A stretch of 64,000 nt of DNA from Actinomycetospora soli (GTDB lineage: Bacteria > Actinomycetota > Actinomycetes > Mycobacteriales > Pseudonocardiaceae), in assembly GCF_021026295.1 (NCBI RefSeq), contig NZ_JAJNDA010000012.1, forward strand, positions 1 to 64,000, read 5' to 3'. Shown one piece after another: positions 36,199 through 45,565 of the stretch. Every line of letters begins with the position of its first letter. Positions within the stretch are counted from its first letter, which is position 1. Both the position numbers and the translations under genes were made by a program. Below the pieces are notes generated by a model. The model was not told the origin of the DNA, made no database searches, and saw only the letters and a list, made by a program, of their open reading frames with translations.

Positions 36199-36233
36199 CG
36201 ACTGTCCGTCACCAGCGGCACGAAGGAGTGGCG

Positions 36234-36899
36234 ATGACCACGGTCGACGAGAGTACGGGGGCGCACGCCGCCGATACCCGGGCGGCTGACGCAGCGGCCG
36301 CCGAGGCGGCCGCCAACGCGGCGAACCCGGCCCTGGTGGGCGTTCCGACGTTCGTGATCGGGTCGGTCGCCCTCGGGCTGTACCTGATCGGCTTCACCGG
36401 GTCCTCGGCGAACGCGGCGATCGGCATGGTGCCGATCCTGATCATGTGCAACGGCATCGGGCAGCTCATCGCCTGCGTCTGGGCGATCCGGCTCGGAGCC
36501 GGACCGGTCGCGGCGATCTTCGGGATCTTCGCGGGCTTCTGGCTGAGCTTCTCGACGCTCGTGCTCGGCCTGGGCCACAACTGGTTCGGCGACGCCTCCG
36601 GCGACGCGGCGGTGGCCGCGCAGGAGACGTTCCTGCTGACCTGGCTGATCGGCGTCGTGGTGCTCACGCTGGCCTCGCTGCGGCTGCCGAGCGTGTTCAC
36701 CCTGCTGTTCGTCCTGGTCGACATCGCCCTGCTGCTCGTGCTGCTCGGCACGTCGAGCGGGTCGACGGGCCTGCTGTTCGGCGGCGGGATCGCGGTGTTC
36801 GCGTTCTCCCTGGTCGGCGTCTACCTGTTCTTCGACGCGATGAGCGTCGCGAACGGTGGTTCGTCGCTGCCGATGGGCAAGCCGATCATCGGGGGCTGA
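36234..36899 (+). CDS. GPR1/FUN34/YaaH (SatP-type) acetate/succinate transporter
   Basis: 221 residues. NPALVGVPTF near residue 31 matches the family signature NPAPLGLxxF. Six hydrophobic segments follow, with GFWLSFSTLVLGLGHNWFG between the third and fourth. Family members carry acetate and other small monocarboxylates across the membrane. I prefer the ATG at 36234, which has AAGGAG 6 bases upstream, over the GTG at 36228. A strong terminator follows, so it is a single-gene unit. Confidence 0.88.
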   Translation: MTTVDESTGAHAADTRAADAAAAEAAANAANPALVGVPTFVIGSVALGLYLIGFTGSSANAAIGMVPILIMCNGIGQLIACVWAIRLGAGPVAAIFGIFAGFWLSFSTLVLGLGHNWFGDASGDAAVAAQETFLLTWLIGVVVLTLASLRLPSVFTLLFVLVDIALLLVLLGTSSGSTGLLFGGGIAVFAFSLVGVYLFFDAMSVANGGSSLPMGKPIIGG

Positions 36900-36920
36900 C
36901 CCGCCCCACCGCATCGATGG

Positions 36921-36957
36921 GGGTGTCCCCGGCCGTTCGGACCGGCCGGGGACACCC
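36921..36957 (+). terminator. Terminator after the acetate-type transporter gene
   Basis: GGGTGTCCCCGGCCG and its exact complement form a 15-bp stem around TTCGGAC, 22 bases after the stop codon. The rest of the 290-base gap to dnaE2 holds no gene I can support. Confidence 0.82.
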
Positions 36958-37150
36958 ACATCAGTGTGCCGGGGGCGGACGATCTCCGGGCACCGACCGT
37001 GACAGGTGCCCCAGATCGACACATCTCGGGCTCGCGGCGGGCTCGCACCCACGCCGAGGTGCACATCAGGCGTGGCCCCGCGCCCACCGACCTGCCGGAC
37101 GGACCTCTCGCGACACGCCCGAGCGGCGGGACGTCCGGGCACGGGAACGA

Positions 37151-37176
37151 GGCCGGCCCCGGGAGCGGGACCGGCC
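37151..37176 (-). terminator. Terminator after dnaE2
   Basis: GGCCGG/CCGGCC and CCCG/CGGG pair around GGAG. The single plus-strand C/A mismatch is a U-G wobble in the minus-strand transcript. It lies 14 bases after the dnaE2 stop. Confidence 0.7.
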
Positions 37177-37189
37177 GCGGCGCGTCGGG

Positions 37190-40100
37190 TCAGCGGAAGT
37201 CGCGCGACCGGGACGGGACGACCAGGTCGAGGCGTTCGACGCGGTCGGCCACGAGGTTGATCACGCTCGGGGCGTCGTGCGCCCGCTCGACGCGGCCCCG
37301 GATCACCAGCGCCGCGCTGGTCCGGGCCACCACCCGGTGGCGCGCCCAGAGCCCCTCCGAGCACACGACGTTGAGCATGCCGGTCTCGTCCTCGAGGTTG
37401 AGGAACGTCGTCCCGCCCGCGGTCGCCGGGCGCTGCCGGTGGGTGACGACCCCGCCGACCTCGATCCGCTCCCCCTCGGGCACCGCAGCCACGCCGGCGA
37501 CGCTGTAGGCGCCCCGCCGGTCCAGCTCCGCGCGCAGGTGGGCCACCGGGTGCCCGTCGGGCGTCAGCCCCGTGGCCCACACGTCGGCGATCGTCAGCTC
37601 CACCGCGGACATGCCGGGCAGCGCCGGGGCGTCGAGCCCGACCGCCGAACCGGGCAGACGGTCCTGCCGCGCCCCGCTGCGGACCACCGCCGTCCCCGCG
37701 GCCGCGGCGCCCGCCGCCCACAGCGCCTCCCGCCGCTCGAGCCCGAAGCAGGCCAACGCCCCTCCGGTCGCGAGGGCCTCCAGGTGGGCGGTGGTGAGGT
37801 CGGCCCGGCGGGCGAGGTCGGCCGGACCCTCGAACGGGGCGCCCGCACGGGCGGCGACGATGCGGTCCGCGACCTCGTCGCCCAGGCCCCGCACCGAGGC
37901 GAGCCCCAACCGGACGGCCACCCCGCCCGTGCTGTCGGGGTGCGGCTCCAGATCGGGTTCGGCCCGGCTGCAGCTGACGTCCGGGCCGTGCACGACGACC
38001 CCGTGCCGCCGGGCGTCGGCCACCAGGCTCTGCGGGGAGTAGAAGCCCATCGGCTGGGCCCGCAGCAGGGCCGCGCAGAACGCCGCCGGGTGGTGGAACT
38101 TGTACCAGGCCGACACGTAGACCAGGGACGCGAAGCTGATCGAGTGGCTCTCCGGGAAGCCGAAGTTCGCGAACGCCTTGGTCTTGGCGAAGATCCGGTC
38201 GGCCAGCTCGCCGGTGATCTGGTTGCGGGCCATCCCGGCGTAGAACCGGTCGCGCATCCGCTCGAGGCGCTCGGCCGAGCGCTTCGCCGAGAGCGCGCGC
38301 CGCAGCTCGTCGGCCTCCGCCGCGGAGAACCCGGCGACGTCGGTGGCCAGTTGCATGAGCTGCTCCTGGAACAGCGGCACCCCGAGGGTCTTGCGCAGCG
38401 CCGGCTCGCACAGCGGGTGGTCGTAGATCACGCGCTCGTCGCCGTTGCGCCGCCGGATGTAGGGGTGCACCGACCCGCCCTGGATCGGGCCGGGGCGGAT
38501 GAGCGCGACCTCCACCACCAGGTCGTAGAACTCCCGCGGCCGCAGGCGGGGCAGGGTGGCCATCTGCGCCCGAGACTCCACCTGGAACACGCCCACCGAG
38601 TCGCCCTTCGCGAGCATCTCGAAGACCAGCGGGTCGGTGGGCTGCAGCTCGTGGAGCTCGATGCGCCGGCCGTGGTGGGCGGCCACGTAGTCGCTCGCGT
38701 AGTGCAGCACCGAGAGCATCCCGAGCCCGAGCAGGTCGAACTTGACCAGGCCGACCGCGGCGGCGTCGTCCTTGTCCCACTGGATGACGCTGCGCTCCTC
38801 CATCCGCGCCCACTCCACCGGCACCACCTGGTCCACCGGCCGGTCGCAGATCACCATGCCGCCGGAGTGGATGCCGAGGTGGCGCGGGAAGCCCGCGATC
38901 TCCTCGGCCAGGGTCGCCACCGCCCGCGGCATCCCGGGCACCTGGTCGCCGAGGTCGGCGCCCGGCCCCCACCGGTCGATGTGCTTGCTCCACGCGTCCT
39001 GCTGGCCCTGGGAGTGGCCCAGCGCGCGGGCGGCGTCGCGCACGGCCGAGCGCGGCCGGTAGGTGATGACGTTGGCGACCTGGGCCGCCCGGTCGCGCCC
39101 GTAGCGGCGGTAGACGTACTGGATGACCTCCTCGCGCCGGTCGGACTCGATGTCGAGGTCGATGTCGGGGTAGCCGTCGCGCTCCGGGGAGAGGAACCGC
39201 TCGAAGAGCAGGTCCATCCGGACCGCGTCGACGTGGGTGATGCCGAGGGCGAAGCAGACCGCCGAGTTCGCCGCCGACCCGCGGCCCTGGCAGTAGATGT
39301 CGGACTCGCGGCAGAAGCGCACGATGTCGGCCACGATGAGGAAGTAGCCGGGGAACCCCTGCCCCTCGATGATCGCCATCTCGTGGTCGATCACCTCCCA
39401 GGCGCGCGGGCTGTCGGCCCGGCCGCCGTAGCGCTCCCGGCCGCCGCGGTCGACGAGGTGACGCAGCCAGCTCGCCTCGGTCTCCCCGGCCGGGACCGTG
39501 AACGGCGGGAGCTCGGGCGCGAGCAGCGCCAGCTCGAACGCGCACTCCCGGCCGAGCACGGCGGCGTGCGTCACCGCCTCCGGGTGCCGGGCGAACCGCG
39601 TCGCCATCTCGGCCCCGGAGCGCAGGTGGGCGGTGCCCGGCGGCAGCCAGCCCTCCGCCTCGTCGAGGCTGCGTCGGGCCCGCACCGCGCCGAGGGCCGC
39701 CGCGATCCGCGCCCGGTCGGGCGTGGCGTAGTGCGCCGCGGTGCTCGCGACCGTGGGCAGCCCCGCCCGCGCCGCCAGATCCGCGAGCAGGTCGTTGCGC
39801 TCGACGTCGGCCGGCAGCCCGTGGTCGGTCAGCTCCACGGCCACCGACTCCGCCCCGAAGAGCCCCACCAGCCGGTCGAGCGCGGCGGCGGCCGCCTCCG
39901 GTCCCCCGGCCGCCAGGGCCCGGCGGACGTGGCCCTTGCGGCAGCCGGTGAGCACGACGACCCGGTCGCGCAGCGTCGCCGCGGTGCGCTCGAGGTCGTA
40001 CACCGGGTGGCCCTTCTCCGCCCGCGGGTCCATCGCCGCGTCGGTGATCGCCCGGGAGATCGCGCGGTAGCCGTCGGGGTCGCGCGCCAGGACGAGCAGG

Positions 40101-40633
40101 TGCTCGCCCTCGGGGTCGGCCACCCCGTTCTGCGGCGCGGTCAGCCCCAGCGAGAGCTCGGCGCCGAAGACCGTGCGGATGTCCAGCTCGTGCGCGGCCT
40201 CGGCGAAGCGGACCACGCCGTACATCCCGTCGTGGTCCGTGAGCGCGATCGCCTCCAGCCCCAGCCGGTGGGCCTCCTCCACGAGCTCCTCGGGCTGGCT
40301 CGCACCGTCGAGGAAGCTGTACGTGGAGTGGGCGTGCAGCTCGGCGTACGGCACCGCGACCGTGGGCTCCGGACGGGACGTCCGCGGCGGCCGGTAGGGC
40401 GCCCGGGTACGGCTCCAGGCCGGCGAGTCGCCCCCGTCGCCGGGGTGCGTCTCGTCCCGCGAGGGCCGGCGCCGCACGGGGGCCGCGGTGACGTCGGCGG
40501 GGTGCACGGTGCCCGGCCCGTCGACCACCTCGCCGGTGCGCTCCCGTGACCGGGCGCCGCTCGACCGGACCGGCTTCCCCGCGAGGATCCGCTCCATCTC
40601 CGACCAGCTCACCGCCGGATTGCCCCAGCCCAT
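37190..40633 (-). CDS. dnaE2: Error-prone DNA polymerase III alpha subunit DnaE2
   Basis: 1147 residues. A PHP domain begins near 98 (ELHAHSTYSFLDG), the polymerase core includes YCQGRGSAANSAVCF and the catalytic PDIDLDIESDRREEV near 480-495, and the C-terminus has an OB-fold region (VGGVVTHRQRPATAGGTTFLNLED). The length and divergence from replicative DnaE1 point to DnaE2, the lesion-tolerant polymerase that works with ImuA' and ImuB. A perfect LexA box lies 24 bases before the ATG. The N-terminal ~95 residues are Pro/Arg-rich and probably disordered. Confidence 0.95.
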   Translation of the reverse strand: MGWGNPAVSWSEMERILAGKPVRSSGARSRERTGEVVDGPGTVHPADVTAAPVRRRPSRDETHPGDGGDSPAWSRTRAPYRPPRTSRPEPTVAVPYAELHAHSTYSFLDGASQPEELVEEAHRLGLEAIALTDHDGMYGVVRFAEAAHELDIRTVFGAELSLGLTAPQNGVADPEGEHLLVLARDPDGYRAISRAITDAAMDPRAEKGHPVYDLERTAATLRDRVVVLTGCRKGHVRRALAAGGPEAAAAALDRLVGLFGAESVAVELTDHGLPADVERNDLLADLAARAGLPTVASTAAHYATPDRARIAAALGAVRARRSLDEAEGWLPPGTAHLRSGAEMATRFARHPEAVTHAAVLGRECAFELALLAPELPPFTVPAGETEASWLRHLVDRGGRERYGGRADSPRAWEVIDHEMAIIEGQGFPGYFLIVADIVRFCRESDIYCQGRGSAANSAVCFALGITHVDAVRMDLLFERFLSPERDGYPDIDLDIESDRREEVIQYVYRRYGRDRAAQVANVITYRPRSAVRDAARALGHSQGQQDAWSKHIDRWGPGADLGDQVPGMPRAVATLAEEIAGFPRHLGIHSGGMVICDRPVDQVVPVEWARMEERSVIQWDKDDAAAVGLVKFDLLGLGMLSVLHYASDYVAAHHGRRIELHELQPTDPLVFEMLAKGDSVGVFQVESRAQMATLPRLRPREFYDLVVEVALIRPGPIQGGSVHPYIRRRNGDERVIYDHPLCEPALRKTLGVPLFQEQLMQLATDVAGFSAAEADELRRALSAKRSAERLERMRDRFYAGMARNQITGELADRIFAKTKAFANFGFPESHSISFASLVYVSAWYKFHHPAAFCAALLRAQPMGFYSPQSLVADARRHGVVVHGPDVSCSRAEPDLEPHPDSTGGVAVRLGLASVRGLGDEVADRIVAARAGAPFEGPADLARRADLTTAHLEALATGGALACFGLERREALWAAGAAAAGTAVVRSGARQDRLPGSAVGLDAPALPGMSAVELTIADVWATGLTPDGHPVAHLRAELDRRGAYSVAGVAAVPEGERIEVGGVVTHRQRPATAGGTTFLNLEDETGMLNVVCSEGLWARHRVVARTSAALVIRGRVERAHDAPSVINLVADRVERLDLVVPSRSRDFR

Positions 40634-40656
40634 CTCCCGGCCTCCCGACCTCGATG

Positions 40657-40672
40657 TCGAACACGTGTTCGA
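40657..40672. promoter_or_regulatory. LexA (SOS) box of dnaE2
   Basis: TCGAACACGTGTTCGA is a perfect palindrome matching the actinobacterial SOS consensus TCGAAC-N4-GTTCGA. It lies just upstream of the dnaE2 start. The VOC gene at 40775 diverges and may share this control region. Confidence 0.92.
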
Positions 40673-40774
40673 TGCGTTCGACTGTAGCGGGAGGGTCCGA
40701 CAACGTGCCGCGCGTTCACCGGATCCAGGATCGGTACGCTTGACCAACTCGATGGTCCTGTTACCGTACTGACC

Positions 40775-41179
40775 ATGGCTCCGGTGATCCTGGCCCTGCC
40801 CACCGACGACCGCGTCCGGGCACACGCCTTCTACCGCGACCTGGGGTTCGCCACGGTCGGCACGCCCGCCGAGGACGGCGTCCCGGAGCCGTTGCAGGTC
40901 GTCGTCAACGACGGGCTGCACCTGATGTTCGTCCCGCGCGGCGGGTTCGGCTGGGTCACCGGGGGCCGTGCGGTGGCCGCCCCGGGGACCGTCGAGTGCC
41001 TGCTCGGGCTGTCCGCGGCCACCGACGCGGAGGTCGACACCGTGTTCGCCCGCGCGGAGGCGGTGGGCGCCGCGGTGGTCGAGCGGCCGACCGCACCGCC
41101 GTGGGGCGGGTACTCCGCCACGTTCGCCGACCCGGACGGGCACCTCTGGCAGGTCGCCACCCCGCCCGGTCAGTCGTAG
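40775..41179 (+). CDS. Glyoxalase/bleomycin-resistance (VOC) family protein
   Basis: 134 residues, two beta-alpha-beta-beta-beta units typical of the VOC fold. FYRDLGFATVG near 16-27 and the C-terminal YSATFADPDGHLWQVA are family signatures; the glutamate expected as metal ligand is replaced by the Gln of WQVA. Such proteins bind metals or antibiotics; function here is unknown. It is divergent from dnaE2, sharing its LexA-box region, and its last 10 bases overlap the end of imuB on the other strand. Confidence 0.85.
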   Translation: MAPVILALPTDDRVRAHAFYRDLGFATVGTPAEDGVPEPLQVVVNDGLHLMFVPRGGFGWVTGGRAVAAPGTVECLLGLSAATDAEVDTVFARAEAVGAAVVERPTAPPWGGYSATFADPDGHLWQVATPPGQS

Positions 41180-42846
41180 ATCCCCTCCACCGCCCACCGG
41201 TCGCCCCGCAGCACCAGCAGCAGCGCCAGCCCGGCGGCGTCCGCGGAGGACTCGACCGGATCGGGGGCGAGGTCGGCCGCCGGGTCGGGGTCGGAGTCGT
41301 CCTGCACGCACACGACCTGGATGCGCAGGCAACCGGCCGGCGCCGTCGGGTCCCACCAGCGCCCGTCCTCGGGCCACGGCCCACCCCACGCACGGACCGG
41401 GGCGTCCTCGCCGTCACCGATCCCGACGAAGGCCGGGGCCCCGCTCAGCCGCCCCCGCGCCGCTGCGCGCACCGGCCGTCCCGCCGCGTCGAGCACCCGG
41501 GCCGGCGCGGGCTCCGGCGGCACCGTCGACGGCGACGGGGCCGGGAGCGCCCCGGGCCAGGGTGCCTCCGGGTCGAGCGCCGGTGTGCGCTCGTCGCCCC
41601 ACGGCACGGCCCGGATGCGCTCGGCGGGGCCGCGCCCGCCCCCGGGCACCCCGGTGAGCACCTCCTCCGGACCGAGCAGGCCCTGCACGCGCACCAGCGC
41701 CCGACCGGCGCGCTCGTCGGCCGCCCCGGTCTCGCCCCAGAGCCCGAGCTGCAGCCGCCCGGCGTCGACGACCTCCTCGGGCACCAGCCGCAGCACGGCC
41801 AGCCCGTCCCCGCTGCGCCCCGACCCGGCCCGCCGCGACAGCCACCCCTCGAGCTGCCAGCGCACCCGGTCGGCCGTGGCGGACGGGGTGAGCGGCTCGG
41901 CGCAGCGCCAGGTGCGCGCCAGCTCGTCCCCGCCGACGGTCCGGGCCTGCACCCCGAGCCGCGTGCAGGCCAGCCCCGCCTCGCCCAGCACGTGGTGCAG
42001 CCGCTCGGCCAGGGCCCGCGAGGCGAACGCGGCGGCGTCGACCCGGTCGACCGGCGGGTCGAGCGGCACCTCGACGGTGAGCTCGTCGGGGATGCGCCGC
42101 CGGGACGGCGGGCGTTCGTCGAGGCCGCGGGCGAGCCGGTGCGCCCGGACCGCCGCGGCGTCGAACCGGGAGGCGACGTCGACGGCGGGGAGCTCGGCGA
42201 AGGCCCCCAGTGTGGTCAGCCCGAGGCGGCGCAGCAGGCCGATGAGCTCGGTGCGTGCGGTGGCCGCCGGGACGTCGGCGCCCGCGGTGTCCGGCTCCAC
42301 CCCCGGTTCCAGCTCCAGCTCGACGACCGGTCGCGGCGCGAGGAACGCCCGCGACCCGCCCGGCGGCACGATCACGCTGCGGCGGGCGGCGAGCGAGGCG
42401 GCGAACACCCCGTCGGCCACCCCGACCTGGCACTCCACCCGTGCCCGCGCGGCGACGTGGTCGACCAGCCGCTCGGCCACCGTCTCCTCGCCCCCGAAGT
42501 AGCGCGCCGGCCCCCGCGCGGCGAGCACCACGAGCCCCGGCCGGATCACCTCGACGCCGGGGGTGAGTTCCTCGACCGCCGCGGCGACCGTCTCGAAGGC
42601 CCGGGCGTCGCGGTCGGCGTCCCGCCCGAGCACCGCCAGGTCGGGGCACCGGGCCTGGGCCTCGCGGCGCCGCAGCCCGCGCCGGATCCCCTGCGCCCGC
42701 GCCGTCGCCGAGCACGCCACCACCCGGTGCCCGACCAGCACCGCCGCCGGGCGGTCGGCCGGGATGCCGGACTCCGCGCAGGCCGCGACGACCGGCCAGT
42801 CGGGACACCAGAGCGCGACGACCCGCAGCGGCCCCCCGGCGCTCAC
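41170..42846 (-). CDS. imuB: ImuB, Y-family polymerase-like SOS mutasome adaptor
   Basis: 558 residues. LRVVALWCPDWPVVAAC at the start and the following palm/finger blocks (RPGLVVLAARGPARYFGGEE near 105-125, LGLTTLGAFAELPA) are those of ImuB, a Y-family polymerase relative that lacks polymerase activity and bridges DnaE2 to the beta clamp. The C-terminal part is divergent. The GTG start overlaps the imuA' stop as GTGA. dnaE2 lies on the same strand, about 540 bases downstream, separated by the VOC gene. Confidence 0.93.
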   Translation of the reverse strand: MSAGGPLRVVALWCPDWPVVAACAESGIPADRPAAVLVGHRVVACSATARAQGIRRGLRRREAQARCPDLAVLGRDADRDARAFETVAAAVEELTPGVEVIRPGLVVLAARGPARYFGGEETVAERLVDHVAARARVECQVGVADGVFAASLAARRSVIVPPGGSRAFLAPRPVVELELEPGVEPDTAGADVPAATARTELIGLLRRLGLTTLGAFAELPAVDVASRFDAAAVRAHRLARGLDERPPSRRRIPDELTVEVPLDPPVDRVDAAAFASRALAERLHHVLGEAGLACTRLGVQARTVGGDELARTWRCAEPLTPSATADRVRWQLEGWLSRRAGSGRSGDGLAVLRLVPEEVVDAGRLQLGLWGETGAADERAGRALVRVQGLLGPEEVLTGVPGGGRGPAERIRAVPWGDERTPALDPEAPWPGALPAPSPSTVPPEPAPARVLDAAGRPVRAAARGRLSGAPAFVGIGDGEDAPVRAWGGPWPEDGRWWDPTAPAGCLRIQVVCVQDDSDPDPAADLAPDPVESSADAAGLALLLVLRGDRWAVEGIYD

Positions 42847-43640
42847 CCCGTCCTCGCGGGTACGAGATCCACCTCGACCGGACCCACCGCCTCGGCGGGA
42901 GCCGGCGCACACCCGCCGTCGGGACCCGGCAGGAGCACGTCGGAACGCAGGTCGCGCGCCCGCCCGCGGGCGGCGCAGCGCAGGTGCACCCGCCGCGACC
43001 GCAGCCGCCCCGCCCCGTCGCCCAACAGGCCCGACCAGGTGCCGCCGGTGGCGTGCAGCTCGACGTCCGCCCCCGGCCACGCCCCGACCGGGACGAGCAC
43101 CGCCCCCTTCTGCCGGACCCGCGCGGCGAGCCGCTGCCGGTCCCCCGCCCGCCACGCCGACGCGCCCCCGAGCACGACGACGTCCACCCCGTCGACCAGC
43201 GCCGCCACCACCGTCGCCGGGCGTGGGCCGGGCCGCGGGACGAGGGCCGTGCGCGCGAGGTCGAGCCCCGCCTCGTGCGCGGCGGCCACCCCGACCCCCG
43301 GCAGCCCGACCAGCGCACACCACGAGCCCGCGCGCGACGCCGCGGCCACCAGCGCGAGCAGCAGGGCGGTCGACCCGTGCACCGACACCGTGGACCCGCG
43401 CCGCAGCCCGCCCCACGGGAGGAGCCCCGCGAGCGGCCCGGGCACGGGCAGCAACGCCTGCTCGGGATCGTGCGCGGGCTCCGGCGGCTCCGGTTCGGGT
43501 GACGGCGGACCCGACGCCGGGACCGGTGTCGGCCGGGTGTGCGAGGCTGCCGCCCGGGCACCCCGCGCGGGCAGCTCCGAGGCACGGACGAGCCCCAGCT
43601 CCGCAACCCGACCGGCGAGCAGGTCGTGGGCCACCGCCAT
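42843..43640 (-). CDS. imuA': ImuA' (RecA-like SOS mutasome protein)
   Basis: 265 residues. MAVAHDLLAGRVAELGLVRA, GPLAGLLPWGGLRRGSTVSVHGSTALLLAL near 83-113 and the following ATPase-like core with VDGVDVVVLGGASAW fit ImuA', which is distantly related to RecA and works with ImuB and DnaE2 in SOS mutagenesis. The ATG at 43640 has GAGGAGG just upstream, and a LexA box lies 18 bases before it. The C-terminal ~60 residues, R/D-rich, end in VDLVPARTG. Confidence 0.9.
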   Translation of the reverse strand: MAVAHDLLAGRVAELGLVRASELPARGARAAASHTRPTPVPASGPPSPEPEPPEPAHDPEQALLPVPGPLAGLLPWGGLRRGSTVSVHGSTALLLALVAAASRAGSWCALVGLPGVGVAAAHEAGLDLARTALVPRPGPRPATVVAALVDGVDVVVLGGASAWRAGDRQRLAARVRQKGAVLVPVGAWPGADVELHATGGTWSGLLGDGAGRLRSRRVHLRCAARGRARDLRSDVLLPGPDGGCAPAPAEAVGPVEVDLVPARTG

Positions 43641-43657
43641 GGGAACCTCCTCGATCA

Positions 43658-43673
43658 TCGAACACCTGTTCGA
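43658..43673. promoter_or_regulatory. LexA (SOS) box of imuA'-imuB
   Basis: TCGAACACCTGTTCGA differs from the dnaE2 box at one central base and matches TCGAAC-N4-GTTCGA. It ends the gap of 332 bases (43641-43972), which otherwise contains only the palindrome at 43917-43956 and no gene I can support. Confidence 0.9.
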
Positions 43674-43916
43674 ACGAGGAGAACGGTAACCCACCCCACC
43701 GACAGTCCGCCACGACGCCGGGAGCGACACGGCCCACGTGCTCGGGTCGGGGGAACCCCGACCGGTGAGCGTCCCGGGCTGCGCCGTCCCCGGCTGCCGG
43801 GGTGCCGCGCCCTGCTGCTCCTACCGCTCCCGCCTCGTCGCGGCGGCTCCCCGCGGACGGGCCTGCGCGGCGGCCCCCGGACCGGCACCACCCGCCGTCG
43901 GGGAGGTGCACGGCCT

Positions 43917-43956
43917 GTGAGTACTTCTGACGGTGATAGCCGTCAGAAGTACTCAC
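43917..43956. repeat. Perfect 17-bp inverted repeat, unusually AT-rich for the region
   Basis: GTGAGTACTTCTGACGG and its exact complement flank TGATAG. It lies 17 bases after the purH stop, so it may act as a terminator for purH. Its base composition is far from the GC-rich hairpins seen elsewhere, so it could be a copy of a dispersed palindromic element instead. Confidence 0.75.
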
Positions 43957-43972
43957 GAGGCCGAAGGCCACC

Positions 43973-45565
43973 TCAGTGCGCGAAGTGCCGCGTGCCCGTC
44001 AGGTACATCGCCACGCCCGCCTTCTCGGCGGCCTCGATCGTCTGCGCGTCGCGCACCGACCCGCCCGGCTGCACCACGGCGGCGACCCCGGCCTCGGCGA
44101 GCACCTCGAAGCCGTCGGGGAACGGGAAGAACGCGTCCGAGGCGGCCACCGACCCGCGCACCCGGTCCCCGGCCCGCGCGACGGCGAGCTTCGCCGAGTC
44201 GACCCGGTTGACCTGCCCCATCCCGACGCCGACGGTCGCGCCCCCGTGCGCCAGCAGGATCGCGTTGGACTTCACCGCGCGGCACGCCCGCCACGCGAAC
44301 GCGAGGTCGGCGAGGACCTCGTCGGACACCGCGGAGCCGGTCGCGAGGGTCCACGACGACGGGTCGTCCCCCGGCGCGTCGACCGCGTCGCGCTGCTGCA
44401 CGAGGACGCCGCCGGAGATCGGCCGCTGCTCGGTCGCGGACGGCGCCCACTCCGCCGTCAACACCCGGATGTTCTTCTTCCGGGCCAGCACCTCGACCGC
44501 GCCCTCGGCGTAGGACGGCGCCACCACGACCTCGGTGAAGATCTCCGCGATCTGCTCCGCCGCCGCGACCGTGACCTCGGCGTTCACCGCGATCACGCCG
44601 CCGAAGGCCGACGTCGGGTCGCACGCGTGGGCCCGGGCGTGCACCTCGGCCACGTCGGCGCCGACCGCGATCCCGCACGGGTTCGCGTGCTTGATGATCG
44701 CGACGCACACCTGGTCGTCCGCGTGGTCGTGCGCCGCCCGCCACGCCGCGTCGGCGTCGACGTAGTTGTTGTAGGACATCTCCTTGCCGTGCAGCTGGAC
44801 GGCGCCGGCGATCCCCGAGGTCGACTCGGGGTCGGCGTAGAGAGCCGCGGCCTGGTGCGGGTTCTCGCCGTAGCGCAGGACCGAGCGGCGCCGCGCGGTC
44901 GTGCCCACCCAGCCGGGGAACGGCACCGTCGCGCCGTCGGAGGAGGTCGCCGGGTCGGGGGCGAGCACGTTGCCCATCCAGGAGGCGACCGCGACGTCGT
45001 AGGTCGCGGTGTGCCGGAACGCCTCGGCCGCGAGCGCACGCCGGTCGGCGAGCGTGACGCCGCCGTTCTTCGCCTGCTCCAGCACCCACGCGTAGCGGGT
45101 CGGGTCGGTGACCACGGTCATCGTCTCGTGGTTCTTCGCGGACGCGCGGATCATCGCGGGGCCGCCGATGTCGATCTGCTCCACGCAGTCGTCGGGCGAG
45201 GCGCCGGAGGCCACGGTCTGCGTGAACGGGTAGAGGTTGACCACCAGCAGGTCGAACGGCGCGATGCCGAGCTCGGAGAGCTGGCGCACGTGCTCGGGCA
45301 GCCGCGAGTCGGCGAGGAGCCCCGCGTGCACCCGCGGGTGCAGGGTCTTCACGCGCCCGTCGAGGCACTCGGGGAAGCCCGTCAGCTCCTCGACGCGCGT
45401 CACGGGCACGCCGGCGTCGGCGATGCGCGTGGCGGTCGAGCCGGTGGAGACGATCTCGACGCCGGCGGCGTGCAGGCCGGTCGCGAGGTCGAGCAGGCCG
45501 GCCTTGTCGAACACGCTGACCAGCGCGCGGCGAATCTGACGGCGGCCCTCGGTGGCGTCGCTCAC
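43973..45565 (-). CDS. purH: Bifunctional AICAR formyltransferase / IMP cyclohydrolase
   Basis: 530 residues, the normal size. The N-terminal IMP cyclohydrolase domain shows [36 protein letters not shown]; the C-terminal transformylase shows [49 protein letters not shown] and [10 protein letters not shown]. It performs the last two steps of purine synthesis using 10-formyl-THF. Its GTG start overlaps the purN stop as GTGA. Confidence 0.97.
   Translation of the reverse strand: MSDATEGRRQIRRALVSVFDKAGLLDLATGLHAAGVEIVSTGSTATRIADAGVPVTRVEELTGFPECLDGRVKTLHPRVHAGLLADSRLPEHVRQLSELGIAPFDLLVVNLYPFTQTVASGASPDDCVEQIDIGGPAMIRASAKNHETMTVVTDPTRYAWVLEQAKNGGVTLADRRALAAEAFRHTATYDVAVASWMGNVLAPDPATSSDGATVPFPGWVGTTARRRSVLRYGENPHQAAALYADPESTSGIAGAVQLHGKEMSYNNYVDADAAWRAAHDHADDQVCVAIIKHANPCGIAVGADVAEVHARAHACDPTSAFGGVIAVNAEVTVAAAEQIAEIFTEVVVAPSYAEGAVEVLARKKNIRVLTAEWAPSATEQRPISGGVLVQQRDAVDAPGDDPSSWTLATGSAVSDEVLADLAFAWRACRAVKSNAILLAHGGATVGVGMGQVNRVDSAKLAVARAGDRVRGSVAASDAFFPFPDGFEVLAEAGVAAVVQPGGSVRDAQTIEAAEKAGVAMYLTGTRHFAH

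Noticed and set aside
36153-40703. Very long open frame on the minus strand overlapping dnaE2 (about 1500 codons), and a similar one at 15070-19176
   Set aside because: Arg/Gly/Pro-dominated translations without family motifs; such frames arise in GC-rich genomes opposite or beside real genes. The dnaE2 frame has all expected motifs.
43641-43972. Small open frames between imuA' and purH
   Set aside because: Their translations are Pro/Arg/Ser-rich and have no ribosome site or family pattern.
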